DNA of 64,000 nt. Source: Cohnella thailandensis. GTDB lineage: Bacteria > Bacillota > Bacilli > Paenibacillales > Paenibacillaceae. Numbering within the stretch: position 1 is the first letter of the stretch; each line of letters opens with the position of its first letter. The stretch lies in contig NZ_JACJVQ010000019.1 in the NCBI RefSeq assembly GCF_014212135.1, positions 124,001 through 188,000 on the forward strand. Reading direction: 5' to 3'. The translations under genes were made by a program, and so were the position numbers. The notes below the pieces were generated by a model. That model was not told where the DNA came from and searched no databases. It saw only the letters and a program-made list of their open reading frames with translations. This document shows, piece after piece, positions 50,993-59,915 of this stretch.

Positions 50993-52500
50993 AGGTCAAA
51001 CGATACTTGGTCCAAGATCTGCCGGAAGCGGTCCAGAAGATTCGCGCGGAGCTTGGATCGGACGCCGTCATTCTTAATACCAAGGAAATCCGCGTCGGCG
51101 GATTTCTTGGCATGTTCCGCAAGAAGCGCGTGGAGGTTATCGCCGCCGTAGACGAGCAATCGGCCAAGCCGAAGCCGGCGCCTTCCCGCGGCCCTATCGT
51201 TCGCCCCGCCGACAATTCGGGTTTGCCTCCGCCAGCCGCGCCGAAGGCCAAACCGCCGATGCCGGAACCCTTCGAGGCGGTACCCGAGAACGCTCCTTCT
51301 TTTATGCCCCCGCAAGCGGTCAGGGACCGTTATCATCAAGGCGCTGTCCCTCGCGGCTCGTCCCAGACGGCTACCTTGGAACCGGCGGCGGCCGTTCGAA
51401 CGGGGAATGCCGAGAATCGGGGAGAGGAAGCGGCGTCCCGGGCGGCGGAAGCGGCGCTGGAGATGATCGCGGGCTTCACGGGAGCAAGCAGGCCTACAGA
51501 CGAAGCTTCAATCGAGGCTCGCACCGCATCTGCCGGCAGATCGGCGGTCGCGACGGTGACGCCTTCTCAAGCGGACGAGAAGCCGAAGCCGTCGAGAACC
51601 GCCGCCAGCTCTCCGATAGAAGACGAGACGGCTTCTCTCCTTCAAGAGCTTCGGGCCATGAAAGAAATGATGCGGGAGATGAACCGCCAGCAGACGTTTC
51701 GCGTTATTCCGGAGCCCGTCCTGAAGCTGTCGAAGCAACTGGCCGAACAAGGGGTTGAGCCGGCGCTTGTCGAACGGTTCGCGGAGAACGTCATTGAGCT
51801 GCTTGAAGGATCCCAGGGAGAAGATCCCAAGCTTGTTTACGAGAAGGGGCGCGAGGTTCTGCGAGGATGGCTGATGCCTTCGGCAGGACAAGGGATTTCC
51901 GCGACGACCCGAATCGTGAATTTCGTCGGTCCTACCGGGGTCGGCAAGACGACAACCATCGCGAAGCTGGCGGCCGATCAAGCTTTCGTTCATCGAAGAA
52001 CCGTCGGATTCCTCACGGCAGACACTTACAGGATCGCGGCCGTCGACCAGCTCAGAACCTACGCGGAGATCCTGAACGTTCCGCTGGAGGTGGTGTTCTC
52101 CGCTTCCGAGCTTCCCAAATCCTACAAGAAGCTGGAAGATCGCGATTTGATCTTTATGGACACGGCGGGCCGCAATTACCGCAACGAGATGTTCGTCTCC
52201 GAGGTGAACGCGCTGCTGGCTCCGGGCGAACAGTCCGAGAACATTCTTGTACTGAGCCTTACCCATAAGTATCAGGACATGAAACAGGTAGCCGGCCAAT
52301 TCGCTAAATACGGCGTCAAACGGTTGTTGTTCACCAAGATGGACGAGACGGACTCCTTCGGCTCCATTCTGAACTTGGTCATGGCATTCGATTATGAAAT
52401 CTCTTACGTGACATGCGGGCAGACCGTTCCGGACGACATTCGCAACTTTGACCCCGAAGACCTTATCCATCGGTTGCTAGGAGAGCTGCAAGATGAATGA
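50989..52500 (+). CDS. flhF: Flagellar placement GTPase FlhF
   Basis: FlhF is an SRP-family GTPase that positions flagella together with FlhG. The 503-residue protein has the N-terminal MKVKRYLVQDLPEAVQKIRAELG, then a long low-complexity segment (about 60-210, Pro/Ala/Glu-rich), an N-type helical region, and the GTPase G domain with GPTGVGKTTTIAKL (from 314), DTAGRNYRN and TKMDETDSFG. B. subtilis FlhF is about 366 residues; the excess is mainly the linker. It overlaps flhG by 8 bases. Confidence 0.95.
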   Translation: MKVKRYLVQDLPEAVQKIRAELGSDAVILNTKEIRVGGFLGMFRKKRVEVIAAVDEQSAKPKPAPSRGPIVRPADNSGLPPPAAPKAKPPMPEPFEAVPENAPSFMPPQAVRDRYHQGAVPRGSSQTATLEPAAAVRTGNAENRGEEAASRAAEAALEMIAGFTGASRPTDEASIEARTASAGRSAVATVTPSQADEKPKPSRTAASSPIEDETASLLQELRAMKEMMREMNRQQTFRVIPEPVLKLSKQLAEQGVEPALVERFAENVIELLEGSQGEDPKLVYEKGREVLRGWLMPSAGQGISATTRIVNFVGPTGVGKTTTIAKLAADQAFVHRRTVGFLTADTYRIAAVDQLRTYAEILNVPLEVVFSASELPKSYKKLEDRDLIFMDTAGRNYRNEMFVSEVNALLAPGEQSENILVLSLTHKYQDMKQVAGQFAKYGVKRLLFTKMDETDSFGSILNLVMAFDYEISYVTCGQTVPDDIRNFDPEDLIHRLLGELQDE

Positions 52501-53359
52501 CCAAGCGGAAGCGCTGCGGAACCTCGTATCGAATCGCGAACAGATGACAATGGGCAAACAGACCCGCATCGTAACGGTCACAAGCGGCAAAGGCGGGGTA
52601 GGCAAGTCGAACTTCAGCTTGAACTTCGCGCTTGCCTTGCAGAAACGAGGCTACAGCGTCCTATTGTTCGATGCGGATATCGGCATGGCGAACATCGACG
52701 TGCTGCTGGGAACTCCGGCAGAGTATAATCTCTTCCATCTCCTGAAGAGAGAGAAAACGATCTGGGAGATCATCCAGACCGGACCGGGAGGACTTAAATT
52801 CATCGCGGGGGGCTCCGGCTTCAAGGATCTTATCCGCCTTAGCGACGCGGAGCTCGACTATTTCGCCGATCAGATCGGCAAGCTGCACGGCCATGTGGAC
52901 TTCCTGCTGTTCGATACCGGCGCCGGATTGTCGAAGGAGACGCTTCGCTTCATCACGGCCGCCCAAGAGACGATCGTCATTACGACGCCCGAACCTACCT
53001 CGATCACGGATGCCTACGCTCTTATCAAGATGGTCAAGTCGATGGGGCACGACGTCCGGTTCCGGCTCGTGGTGAATCGGGTCTCCGACGACAAGGAAGG
53101 CCAACAGACGGCGAACAACATCCAGCAGGTCGCCGGCAAATACTTGAATTTGGAATTGCCCTTGCTAGGATTCGTGCCCGACGACAGCCATGTCATGAAA
53201 GCCGTTAAACGCCAGACCGCCTTATCCGTCGCTTATCCGGATAGTCTGGCGAATCGGGGAGTCGAGAGAATCGCGTCGGCTTACTTATCCGAAGAGAAAC
53301 CGGCGGAGGACAGCGGGGTAAGAGGCTTCCTCCAACGAATGCGCCGCTTATGGAGCTAG
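52493..53359 (+). CDS. flhG: Flagellar number regulator FlhG (YlxH)
   Basis: This MinD/ParA-like ATPase controls FlhF and C-ring assembly. The 288-residue protein has a short FlhF-activating N-terminus (NDQAEALRNLVSN), the deviant Walker A SGKGGVGKSNFSLNFALAL (about 27-45), LFDADIGMANIDVLLG and LLFDTGAGLS, plus a C-terminal amphipathic region. The ATG 52493 lies inside the end of flhF. Confidence 0.95.
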   Translation: MNDQAEALRNLVSNREQMTMGKQTRIVTVTSGKGGVGKSNFSLNFALALQKRGYSVLLFDADIGMANIDVLLGTPAEYNLFHLLKREKTIWEIIQTGPGGLKFIAGGSGFKDLIRLSDAELDYFADQIGKLHGHVDFLLFDTGAGLSKETLRFITAAQETIVITTPEPTSITDAYALIKMVKSMGHDVRFRLVVNRVSDDKEGQQTANNIQQVAGKYLNLELPLLGFVPDDSHVMKAVKRQTALSVAYPDSLANRGVERIASAYLSEEKPAEDSGVRGFLQRMRRLWS

Positions 53360-53412
53360 CTAGCAAGTTCATGTACATATACTAGACATCCAGACAAGAG
53401 AGGGGACCCCAT

Positions 53413-54945
53413 ATGGCAAGATTCAAAGTGCTAGTCGTTGACGATTCCCCTTTCATGCGCAAAGTTTTCAGCGATTTTATCTCCGCCGATCCGTCCTTCG
53501 AGGTGGCGGCTACGGCTTCCGACGGCCTTGAAGCGATCGAGAAGACGCTTGCGATCGGACCGGACGTCATCACGATGGATCTGGAGATGCCGTCCATGAA
53601 CGGCCTCGAAGCGTTAAGAAGGATCATGACCTTAAGACCTACGCCCGTCATCATGCTTTCGGCCGTAACGGACAACGGGACAAGGGACACGATTAAAGCC
53701 CTGCAATACGGAGCGCTGGATTTTATCCGCAAGCCGGACGGCTCGGTGAAGCTGGATATCATGCAGGTAGGCGACAGCCTGCGGGAGAAGCTGCACGTCG
53801 CCGTTGAACTTGCCAAAAGCGAGAACGCCCGAATGCTCGCCTCGGCGGACGATTTCGCCGAGCGGGAAGAGGAGCCCAAGGAGGACAGCCGAGCGCTGGC
53901 ACCGCCGGCAGAGCCTGCCGCTCCGCCAGAGAATCATAAGAGTGCGTCGTCCGATAGGCTCGAGAAGCTCGACAAGCCAGAGATGCCCATGGGACGCAAG
54001 CAGCCGGACGTCCTGCCGCCGATGCCGCAGAAGGAGATCTCATCTCAGCCAGCCAAGAGGACGGGCAAGCTTCCCCCGACGGTACCTAAGCCATCGGGCG
54101 ATATCCCGAAGAAGGCGAGCTTAACGAGAAGCGGCAGCGTAGCGGAAGGAGCGGCCAAACGAAACTCGCCGACGGACAAGCTGTCCGCGTCAAGCGGCAA
54201 GCTGGCCGCCAGTACCGGGCAAGACAGATCGAAGCCGGAGACTCGCAAGGATTCCGCCCAATCTCCGCCGGATAGCCCGGAAGCCAAGCGCGTTCCGTTC
54301 GCCGAGGCTGCCGGGAGCAAGGGGAAGGCGGATCAGAAGGTCCCGGGCAAACCGACCTTCGGCCATATCGTGGCGATCGGCACGTCGACGGGGGGGCCTC
54401 GAGCTCTGCAGGAGGTGCTGACCTCGATTCCGCCCGATTTTCCCGCTCCGATCCTGATCGTTCAGCATATGCCTCCCAAATTCACTCATTCGCTCGCCCA
54501 GCGGCTGGACAACTTCTCGAAGATTCATGTCTGCGAAGCCGCCGATGGGGACCTCGTATTGACCGGCACGGCCTATATCGCGCCTGGAGGACGGCACATG
54601 ACGTTGGCTCGGGACTCTGCCGGCGGGTACCGAATCGCCTTGTCGGACGATGCGCAGGTCTCGGGACATCGTCCGTCGGTCGATCGGCTGTTCGAGTCGC
54701 TCATCGGCGTGAAGGACATGAAGCGGCACGTCGTGCTGATGACGGGGATGGGAAGCGACGGCGCCAGAGCGATGAAAGCCCTGCAAGAGGATGGCGCGGA
54801 GACGCTGATCGCCGAATCGGAGCAAACCTGCGTCGTATACGGAATGCCGCGTTCCGCCGTCGAGCTCGGAGCCGCTTCGCAAGTGCTGAACTTGCAGCAG
54901 ATCGCGCCGGCGCTAGTCCACGAAGTGACCGCTAGGAAGAGGTAG
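53413..54945 (+). CDS. cheB: Chemotaxis methylesterase/deamidase CheB with extended linker
   Basis: CheB removes methyl groups from receptors. The 510-residue protein has a receiver domain (1-121) with Asp56 in DVITMDLEMPSMNG. The C-terminal methylesterase domain (about 315-510) has catalytic Ser325 in IGTSTGGPRAL, a histidine in QHMPPKFTHSLAQRL, and an aspartate in TGMGSDGARAM. Typical CheB is about 350 residues. The extra length is a 190-residue Lys/Pro/Ser/Glu-rich linker (about 122-312) that looks disordered. The start follows GAGAGGGGACCCCAT. Confidence 0.95.
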   Translation: MARFKVLVVDDSPFMRKVFSDFISADPSFEVAATASDGLEAIEKTLAIGPDVITMDLEMPSMNGLEALRRIMTLRPTPVIMLSAVTDNGTRDTIKALQYGALDFIRKPDGSVKLDIMQVGDSLREKLHVAVELAKSENARMLASADDFAEREEEPKEDSRALAPPAEPAAPPENHKSASSDRLEKLDKPEMPMGRKQPDVLPPMPQKEISSQPAKRTGKLPPTVPKPSGDIPKKASLTRSGSVAEGAAKRNSPTDKLSASSGKLAASTGQDRSKPETRKDSAQSPPDSPEAKRVPFAEAAGSKGKADQKVPGKPTFGHIVAIGTSTGGPRALQEVLTSIPPDFPAPILIVQHMPPKFTHSLAQRLDNFSKIHVCEAADGDLVLTGTAYIAPGGRHMTLARDSAGGYRIALSDDAQVSGHRPSVDRLFESLIGVKDMKRHVVLMTGMGSDGARAMKALQEDGAETLIAESEQTCVVYGMPRSAVELGAASQVLNLQQIAPALVHEVTARKR

Positions 54946-54984
54946 ATATCGAGGTAAGACAGTCGCCCAGGAGGTGTCCGTACA

Positions 54985-57078
54985 GTGGAAATGAATCAGT
55001 ACTTATCCATCTTTATCGACGAGGCCAACGATCATCTGCAATCTCTTAACGAGAGCATGCTGAAGTTGGAGCAATCGCCAGAGGATATCAGCATCGTCCA
55101 GATTATTTTCCGTTCCGCGCATACGCTGAAGGGAATGTCCGCAACGATGGGCTTCGAGGATCTGGCATCCCTGACCCACGAAATGGAGAACGTGCTGGAT
55201 TTGGTGCGCAACTCCAAGCTTACGATGAACGGCATGATTTTCGATACCCTGTTCAAATGTTTGGACGCGCTCGACGGCATGGTGCAAGACGTCGTAGGCG
55301 GAGGCACGGGCAAAGCGGAAGTCGGCGATCTGGTCGAGACGCTGAAAGCGATCGTCCGCGGAGATTTCAGCGGAGCGACGGGAGCGAAGGCGGCAGCGGA
55401 TTCTTCGTCGGACAAGCCTATCGTCGCCACCGAGCTGCTGCTCGACCAGTTCCAGCTCTCGGTTCTTGAGCAATCGATAGACAGCGGCATGAAAGTTTTT
55501 CACATTCAAGTGTTCATACGCGAAGACTGCGTTCTCAAAGCCGTTCGCGCCTATATGGTCTTCGACTTCCTCGAGAAAAACGGCGAAGTCGTCAAGTCTA
55601 ACCCGTCCGTTCAAGATATCGAGCAGGATAAATTCGATAGAAGCTTCTCGGTTTACTATATCTCGCAGATCGAAGAAGAAGCTCTGCGCGAAGGGATTCT
55701 GAAAGTATCGGAGATCGAATCGGCCATGGTAATGCCGGTCGACCGTTCCTCTCTCGCCGAGCTCGACCAATCGAAGGAAGAGGCGGCGGAGCAGCAGATT
55801 CAAGCCATGCAGCAAGCGGCGGCCGCAGCCGCGGCTCCCGCGCCGGCGGCGCCCGCAGCGTCGGCGGCCAAACCGGCGGCAGCGGATAAGGCGCCTGCGC
55901 GTCCGGCGGCGGGAGCCGCCGCGAACGCAAGCCGAACGATCCGCGTAGACATCGAGCGCTTGGATACGCTCATGAACCTGTTCAGCGAGCTCTTGATCGA
56001 TCGTTCGAGGCTCGAGCAGCTGGCTACCGAAATTCGCCGCAACGACCTGACGGAGACGGTCGAGCATATGGCCCGCGTGAGCGGCGACCTGCAGAATATC
56101 GTCCTGAAGCTGCGGATGGTTCCGGTGGAGAGCGTCTTTAACCGCTTCCCGCGGATGGTGCGGGACTTGGCCAAGTCGCTGGACAAGAAGCTGGACCTGA
56201 TCATCACGGGAGCCGAGACCGAACTCGATCGTACGGTTATCGACGAGATCGGGGATCCGCTCGTTCACTTGATCCGGAATTCCGTCGACCACGGGATCGA
56301 GATGCCCGCGGCGCGGATCGCGGCGGGCAAGCCGGACACGGGGACGGTTCATCTTCGCGCTTACCATAGCGGCAACCATGTCTTTATCGAGATCGAGGAC
56401 AACGGCGGCGGCATCAACCGGCCGAAGGTTCTCGACATCGCGATCTCCAAGGGCATCGTGAGTCTCGAGGATTCGAAGAAGCTGAGCGACGACGAGATCA
56501 ACATGCTGCTGTTCGCTCCCGGTTTCAGCACGGCGGACAAGATCTCCGACATCTCGGGCCGCGGAGTCGGCCTCGACGTCGTCAAGTCCAAGATCGAATC
56601 GCTCGGCGGCCAAGTCAGCGTAACCTCGACGATCGGGCAAGGCTCGATTTTCTCGATCCAGCTGCCACTGACTCTGTCGATCATCTCCGCCATGCTGATC
56701 AAGCTGGGCTCCGAGAAGTACGCATTCCCGCTTTCCTCCATCGTGGAGACGGGCATGATCCGCAGAGAGGACATCCGGGATCTGCACGGCAACAAGGTCA
56801 TCGAGTACCGCAAGGCGATCATTCCGGTTGTTTCGCTGGCGAAGCTGCTGGATTCGCCGGATTATCGCGATGACGACGAGAAAGAGACGGAGATGCTCGT
56901 CATTCGCAAAGGCGACAAGCTCGCGGCGGTACTCGTCGACGAATTCGTCAGCCAAAGCGAGATCGTCCTTAAGACGCTCGGCAAGTACTTGGCGAACCAG
57001 AAGCTGATCTCGGGCGCGACGATCATGGGAGATGGCCAAGTCGCTCTCATCGTAGACCCGAACGCTCTTATCAAATAA
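54985..57078 (+). CDS. cheA: Chemotaxis histidine kinase CheA
   Basis: The 697-residue kinase phosphorylates CheY and CheB. Domains in order: HPt P1 with His46 in FRSAHTLKGMSATMGF, a CheY-binding P2 region (about 150-235), and an Ala/Pro linker (about 275-310). Dimerisation P3 follows, then ATP-binding P4 with the N box HLIRNSVDHGIE, the G1 box DNGGGIN and the GRGVGLDVV box, and the CheW-like P5 C-terminus. The GTG start 54985 is eight bases after CAGGAGGTG; ATG 54991 is in frame but farther from it. Confidence 0.97.
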   Translation: MEMNQYLSIFIDEANDHLQSLNESMLKLEQSPEDISIVQIIFRSAHTLKGMSATMGFEDLASLTHEMENVLDLVRNSKLTMNGMIFDTLFKCLDALDGMVQDVVGGGTGKAEVGDLVETLKAIVRGDFSGATGAKAAADSSSDKPIVATELLLDQFQLSVLEQSIDSGMKVFHIQVFIREDCVLKAVRAYMVFDFLEKNGEVVKSNPSVQDIEQDKFDRSFSVYYISQIEEEALREGILKVSEIESAMVMPVDRSSLAELDQSKEEAAEQQIQAMQQAAAAAAAPAPAAPAASAAKPAAADKAPARPAAGAAANASRTIRVDIERLDTLMNLFSELLIDRSRLEQLATEIRRNDLTETVEHMARVSGDLQNIVLKLRMVPVESVFNRFPRMVRDLAKSLDKKLDLIITGAETELDRTVIDEIGDPLVHLIRNSVDHGIEMPAARIAAGKPDTGTVHLRAYHSGNHVFIEIEDNGGGINRPKVLDIAISKGIVSLEDSKKLSDDEINMLLFAPGFSTADKISDISGRGVGLDVVKSKIESLGGQVSVTSTIGQGSIFSIQLPLTLSIISAMLIKLGSEKYAFPLSSIVETGMIRREDIRDLHGNKVIEYRKAIIPVVSLAKLLDSPDYRDDDEKETEMLVIRKGDKLAAVLVDEFVSQSEIVLKTLGKYLANQKLISGATIMGDGQVALIVDPNALIK

Positions 57079-57105
57079 CGCAAGATCAATCGAGGAGGCT
57101 TCGAC

Positions 57106-57567
57106 ATGGCAGAGGAATTGAAGGTAATTGTCTTTACGCTTGGGCATGAAGAATACGGCATCGAAGTAGACAAAGTGAGAACGATCGAGCGCATGATGCC
57201 GATTACTCGCGTACCGAAGACGCCGGCATTCGTTAAAGGCGTCGTAAATCTTCGCGGCGTCGTCATTCCCGTTATCGACTTAAGGGGACGCTTCGGGCTG
57301 CCGGAGTCCGAGCCGACGGAGAACACCCGGATCATCATCGTCGCCGCGAACGAGCTGGAGGTCGGCTTTATCGTGGATTCCGCGAACGACGTCGTCGACA
57401 TCATGAGCGATTCGATCGGAGTGCCGCCCGAAGTGGTAGGCGGAATCAAGGCGAAGTATTTGAGCGGCGTAGCTACCTTAGGAGAGAATAGACTGCTTAT
57501 CCTCCTGAATCTATCGGAAGTTCTTAACCGTTCGGAGATCATCCAGCTGGAGCAGATGGGAGAATAA
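57106..57567 (+). CDS. cheW: Chemotaxis coupling protein CheW
   Basis: CheW links receptors to CheA. The 153-residue protein begins LKVIVFTLGHEEYGIEVDKVRTIERM and has VNLRGVVIPVIDLRGRFGLP, the SH3-like CheW core. The start follows CGAGGAGGCTTCGAC. Confidence 0.97.
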   Translation: MAEELKVIVFTLGHEEYGIEVDKVRTIERMMPITRVPKTPAFVKGVVNLRGVVIPVIDLRGRFGLPESEPTENTRIIIVAANELEVGFIVDSANDVVDIMSDSIGVPPEVVGGIKAKYLSGVATLGENRLLILLNLSEVLNRSEIIQLEQMGE

Positions 57568-57570
57568 CGG

Positions 57571-58191
57571 GTGGAGCTGTTCAATCACAATCCGGATTTC
57601 AAGATGGACGTTCTCCGCGAGGTGGGGAACATCGGCGCGGGACACGCCGCGACTGCGTTATCGAGACTTCTGGACAAGCCCGTCGACATGTCCGTCCCGA
57701 CCGTCAGCTTCGTTCCTTTCGAGAGAATAGCGGATCGAGTCGGCGGCTCGGAGGAAGTCGTCGCGGCGATTTTCCTCCGGGTGGACGGGGATGCTCCCGG
57801 CAATATGTTCTTCCTGATGAGCAGGAAGCAGGCCGCCAGGGTGCTCCAAGTGCTGCTCGGCATCGAGGCTTCCGAGAAAGACTCTTATTCCGAGCTTGAG
57901 CTGTCGGCCCTATGCGAGATTGGCAACATTCTCGCCGGATCTTATTTGTCGTCTTTAGCGGATCTGACGGGCCTAGCGATGTCTCCTTCGGTGCCGTCGA
58001 TCGCGGTGGACATGGCCGGAGCCGTTCTCAGCTACGGGGTGCTGCAATTCGGCACGATGGGAGACGAAGCTCTTCTGATCGATACGACCTTCTTGAAGGG
58101 CGAACAGGAAGCGGAGGGACATTTCTTCTTCATTCCGGACCCGCAGTCCTTCGAACGAATGTTCGTGTCCCTTGGAGTGCCTCTGGAATGA
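57571..58191 (+). CDS. cheC: CheY-P phosphatase CheC
   Basis: CheC dephosphorylates CheY-P and interacts with CheD. The 206-residue protein has two E-x2-N active sites: LREVGNIGAGHAATALSRLL and LCEIGNILAGSYLSSLADL. The GTG start 57571 lies three bases after the cheW stop. The end overlaps cheD by 4 bases. Confidence 0.96.
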   Translation: MELFNHNPDFKMDVLREVGNIGAGHAATALSRLLDKPVDMSVPTVSFVPFERIADRVGGSEEVVAAIFLRVDGDAPGNMFFLMSRKQAARVLQVLLGIEASEKDSYSELELSALCEIGNILAGSYLSSLADLTGLAMSPSVPSIAVDMAGAVLSYGVLQFGTMGDEALLIDTTFLKGEQEAEGHFFFIPDPQSFERMFVSLGVPLE

Positions 58192-58682
58192 CGGAAGACA
58201 ACATCGTCAAAGTCGGAATGGCTGACTTGAACGTCGCTTCCGGCGGAGCCTCCCTTAAGACGACGGGGCTAGGCTCTTGCGTAGGATTAACCTTGTTCGA
58301 TCCGGTCCGGATGGTAGCCGGGATGGCGCACATCATGCTGCCGTCCTCGGAGATCGCCCGCGAAGGACAGCTGAATATCGCCAAATATGCGGATACGGCG
58401 ATTCCCGAGCTTCTAAGAAGGGTGTTGGAGCTGGGAGCGGATAGGAGAAGGCTGGTCGCCAAGCTTGCCGGCGGGGCGCAAATGTTCGCTTTCGCGGGCG
58501 GCAACGACAGTCTGAGGATCGGACCGCGGAACGTCGAATCCACGAAGCATGCCTTAACCGGCATGGGGATTCCGATCGTCTCCGAGGATACGGGAGGCAA
58601 CTTCGGTCGCACGGTGGAGCTGAGCAGCCAGACCGGCATTCTCTATATCCGCAGCGTGCAGCATGGAGTAAAGGAGATATAA
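58188..58682 (+). CDS. cheD: Receptor glutamine deamidase CheD
   Basis: CheD deamidates chemoreceptors and activates CheC. The 164-residue protein has the catalytic cysteine in TTGLGSCVGLTLFDP, the histidine in GMAHIMLP, and KLAGGAQMF and RNVESTKHAL downstream, all family features. ATG 58188 overlaps the cheC stop (ATGA-type overlap). Confidence 0.96.
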   Translation: MTEDNIVKVGMADLNVASGGASLKTTGLGSCVGLTLFDPVRMVAGMAHIMLPSSEIAREGQLNIAKYADTAIPELLRRVLELGADRRRLVAKLAGGAQMFAFAGGNDSLRIGPRNVESTKHALTGMGIPIVSEDTGGNFGRTVELSSQTGILYIRSVQHGVKEI

Positions 58683-58683
58683 C

Positions 58684-59088
58684 ATGGCCCGATCTTGGCG
58701 TCTACTCGTCGGCTTCGGCGGATTCGGAGCCGTGTTGACCTTCCTCTTCTCGATAGGAAGCAACACGGTGACCACCACGCTTATTCGCAGTTTTTACGCG
58801 TTCGTCGCTTTTCTGGCTCTCGCCGTCGCGATTCAAATCTTGCTAACGGTTCTGCTTAAGCCTTCCGGCCTTCCGAAGGAGTCCCCGGAGGATGAACGCG
58901 GTTCCGTACTCGATCTCTCGACGCCGAGCGACGATTCGCAGCTAACGGACTTAATGAAGGGACAATGGTCGGGCGAGCCGGCGCGTCCCGCGGATTTTCA
59001 ACCCTTGCAGCCGGCCAAGCTGGTTTCATTGGACAACGTAAACACGGATGACATGGTTCAGGCGGTTCGACACATGAAGGACGAATAA
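58684..59088 (+). CDS. Small membrane protein between cheD and sigD
   Basis: This 134-residue protein of unknown function has two hydrophobic helices (about 7-25 and 36-59, FVAFLALAVAIQILLTVLL) and a polar cytosolic tail. The tail ends in SLDNVNTDDMVQAVRHMKDE, a segment with the look of a conserved binding motif. It starts one base after the cheD stop, following AAAGGAG. No counterpart is known to me between cheD and sigD in B. subtilis. Co-transcription suggests a motility role. Confidence 0.75.
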   Translation: MARSWRLLVGFGGFGAVLTFLFSIGSNTVTTTLIRSFYAFVAFLALAVAIQILLTVLLKPSGLPKESPEDERGSVLDLSTPSDDSQLTDLMKGQWSGEPARPADFQPLQPAKLVSLDNVNTDDMVQAVRHMKDE

Positions 59089-59104
59089 GGAAGGTGAAGC
59101 AAAA

Positions 59105-59890
59105 ATGATCGATCATAAGCGTTCTCGGCTTTCCCACCAATCGTTCTGGCAGAGTTGGAAGGAAGATGGAGATCTGGATGCCAAAAAGCAGCTGATCGAA
59201 CATTATTTGCCGCTCGTGGATTACGTATCGAGCCGAATGGCCGTGGGGCTGCCCAAGAACGTCACGAAGGACGACTTGGCCAGCAACGGAGCCATGGGGC
59301 TGATCGACGCCATCGAGAAGTTCGACTATCAGAGGGGGCTGCAGTTCGAGACGTATGCATCTTGGCGAATCCGCGGCTCCATCATCGATGGTCTTCGTCA
59401 AGGGGATTGGGTGCCCCGCTCGGTAAGAGACAAAGCGAAAAAAATGGAAGATGCGTACGCCGTTCTGGAGCAGCGGAATTTGAGATCCGCCACGGACGAA
59501 GAGGTATGCAGCTACCTCAACATATCGAACAAGGAATTTCAACAGATGCTCCAGGAAGTGGCGGTATCCACTATCTGCTCCCTGGAGGATCCGATCCGGG
59601 AAGAAGAGTCGGAGACTCGTCTCTCCCTTCTCATCGACGACAAGGCCGTGAATCCGGAATCCAGGGTTCATGACACTTTTCTGAAAGAAACCTTGATGCA
59701 AGGAATCGATCGGTTGACCCCGAAGGAGAGAACCGTCGTCTCGCTTTTCTACTATGAAGACTTGTCGCTTAGCGAAATCGCCGAAGTGATGTCGTTGTCG
59801 CCTTCGCGAATCTCTCAGCTACACTCCAAAGCGATTCTTAGGTTAAGAGCGGCGCTGGGCAAGCAAAAGGACCAATTGATGCATAAATGA
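59105..59890 (+). CDS. sigD: Sigma factor SigD (FliA family)
   Basis: This sigma-28-type factor drives late flagellar, autolysin and chemotaxis genes. The 261-residue protein has region 2 (LVDYVSSRMAVGLPKNVTKDDLASNGAMGLIDAIEKFD, ETYASWRIRGSIIDGLRQ), region 3 and region 4 (LTPKERTVVSLFYYEDLSLSEIAEVMSLSPSRISQLHSKAI). The start follows AAGGAAGGTGAAGC. Its place far down the operon matches B. subtilis. Confidence 0.97.
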   Translation: MIDHKRSRLSHQSFWQSWKEDGDLDAKKQLIEHYLPLVDYVSSRMAVGLPKNVTKDDLASNGAMGLIDAIEKFDYQRGLQFETYASWRIRGSIIDGLRQGDWVPRSVRDKAKKMEDAYAVLEQRNLRSATDEEVCSYLNISNKEFQQMLQEVAVSTICSLEDPIREEESETRLSLLIDDKAVNPESRVHDTFLKETLMQGIDRLTPKERTVVSLFYYEDLSLSEIAEVMSLSPSRISQLHSKAILRLRAALGKQKDQLMHK

Positions 59891-59915
59891 CACCCGCTGT
59901 CTGGAGGAGAGTACC

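Noticed and set aside
55003..57147. 714-residue open frame on the minus strand opposite cheA
   Set aside because: A shadow of cheA caused by GC-rich third positions; the translation is Arg/Asp-rich and has no recognisable domain.
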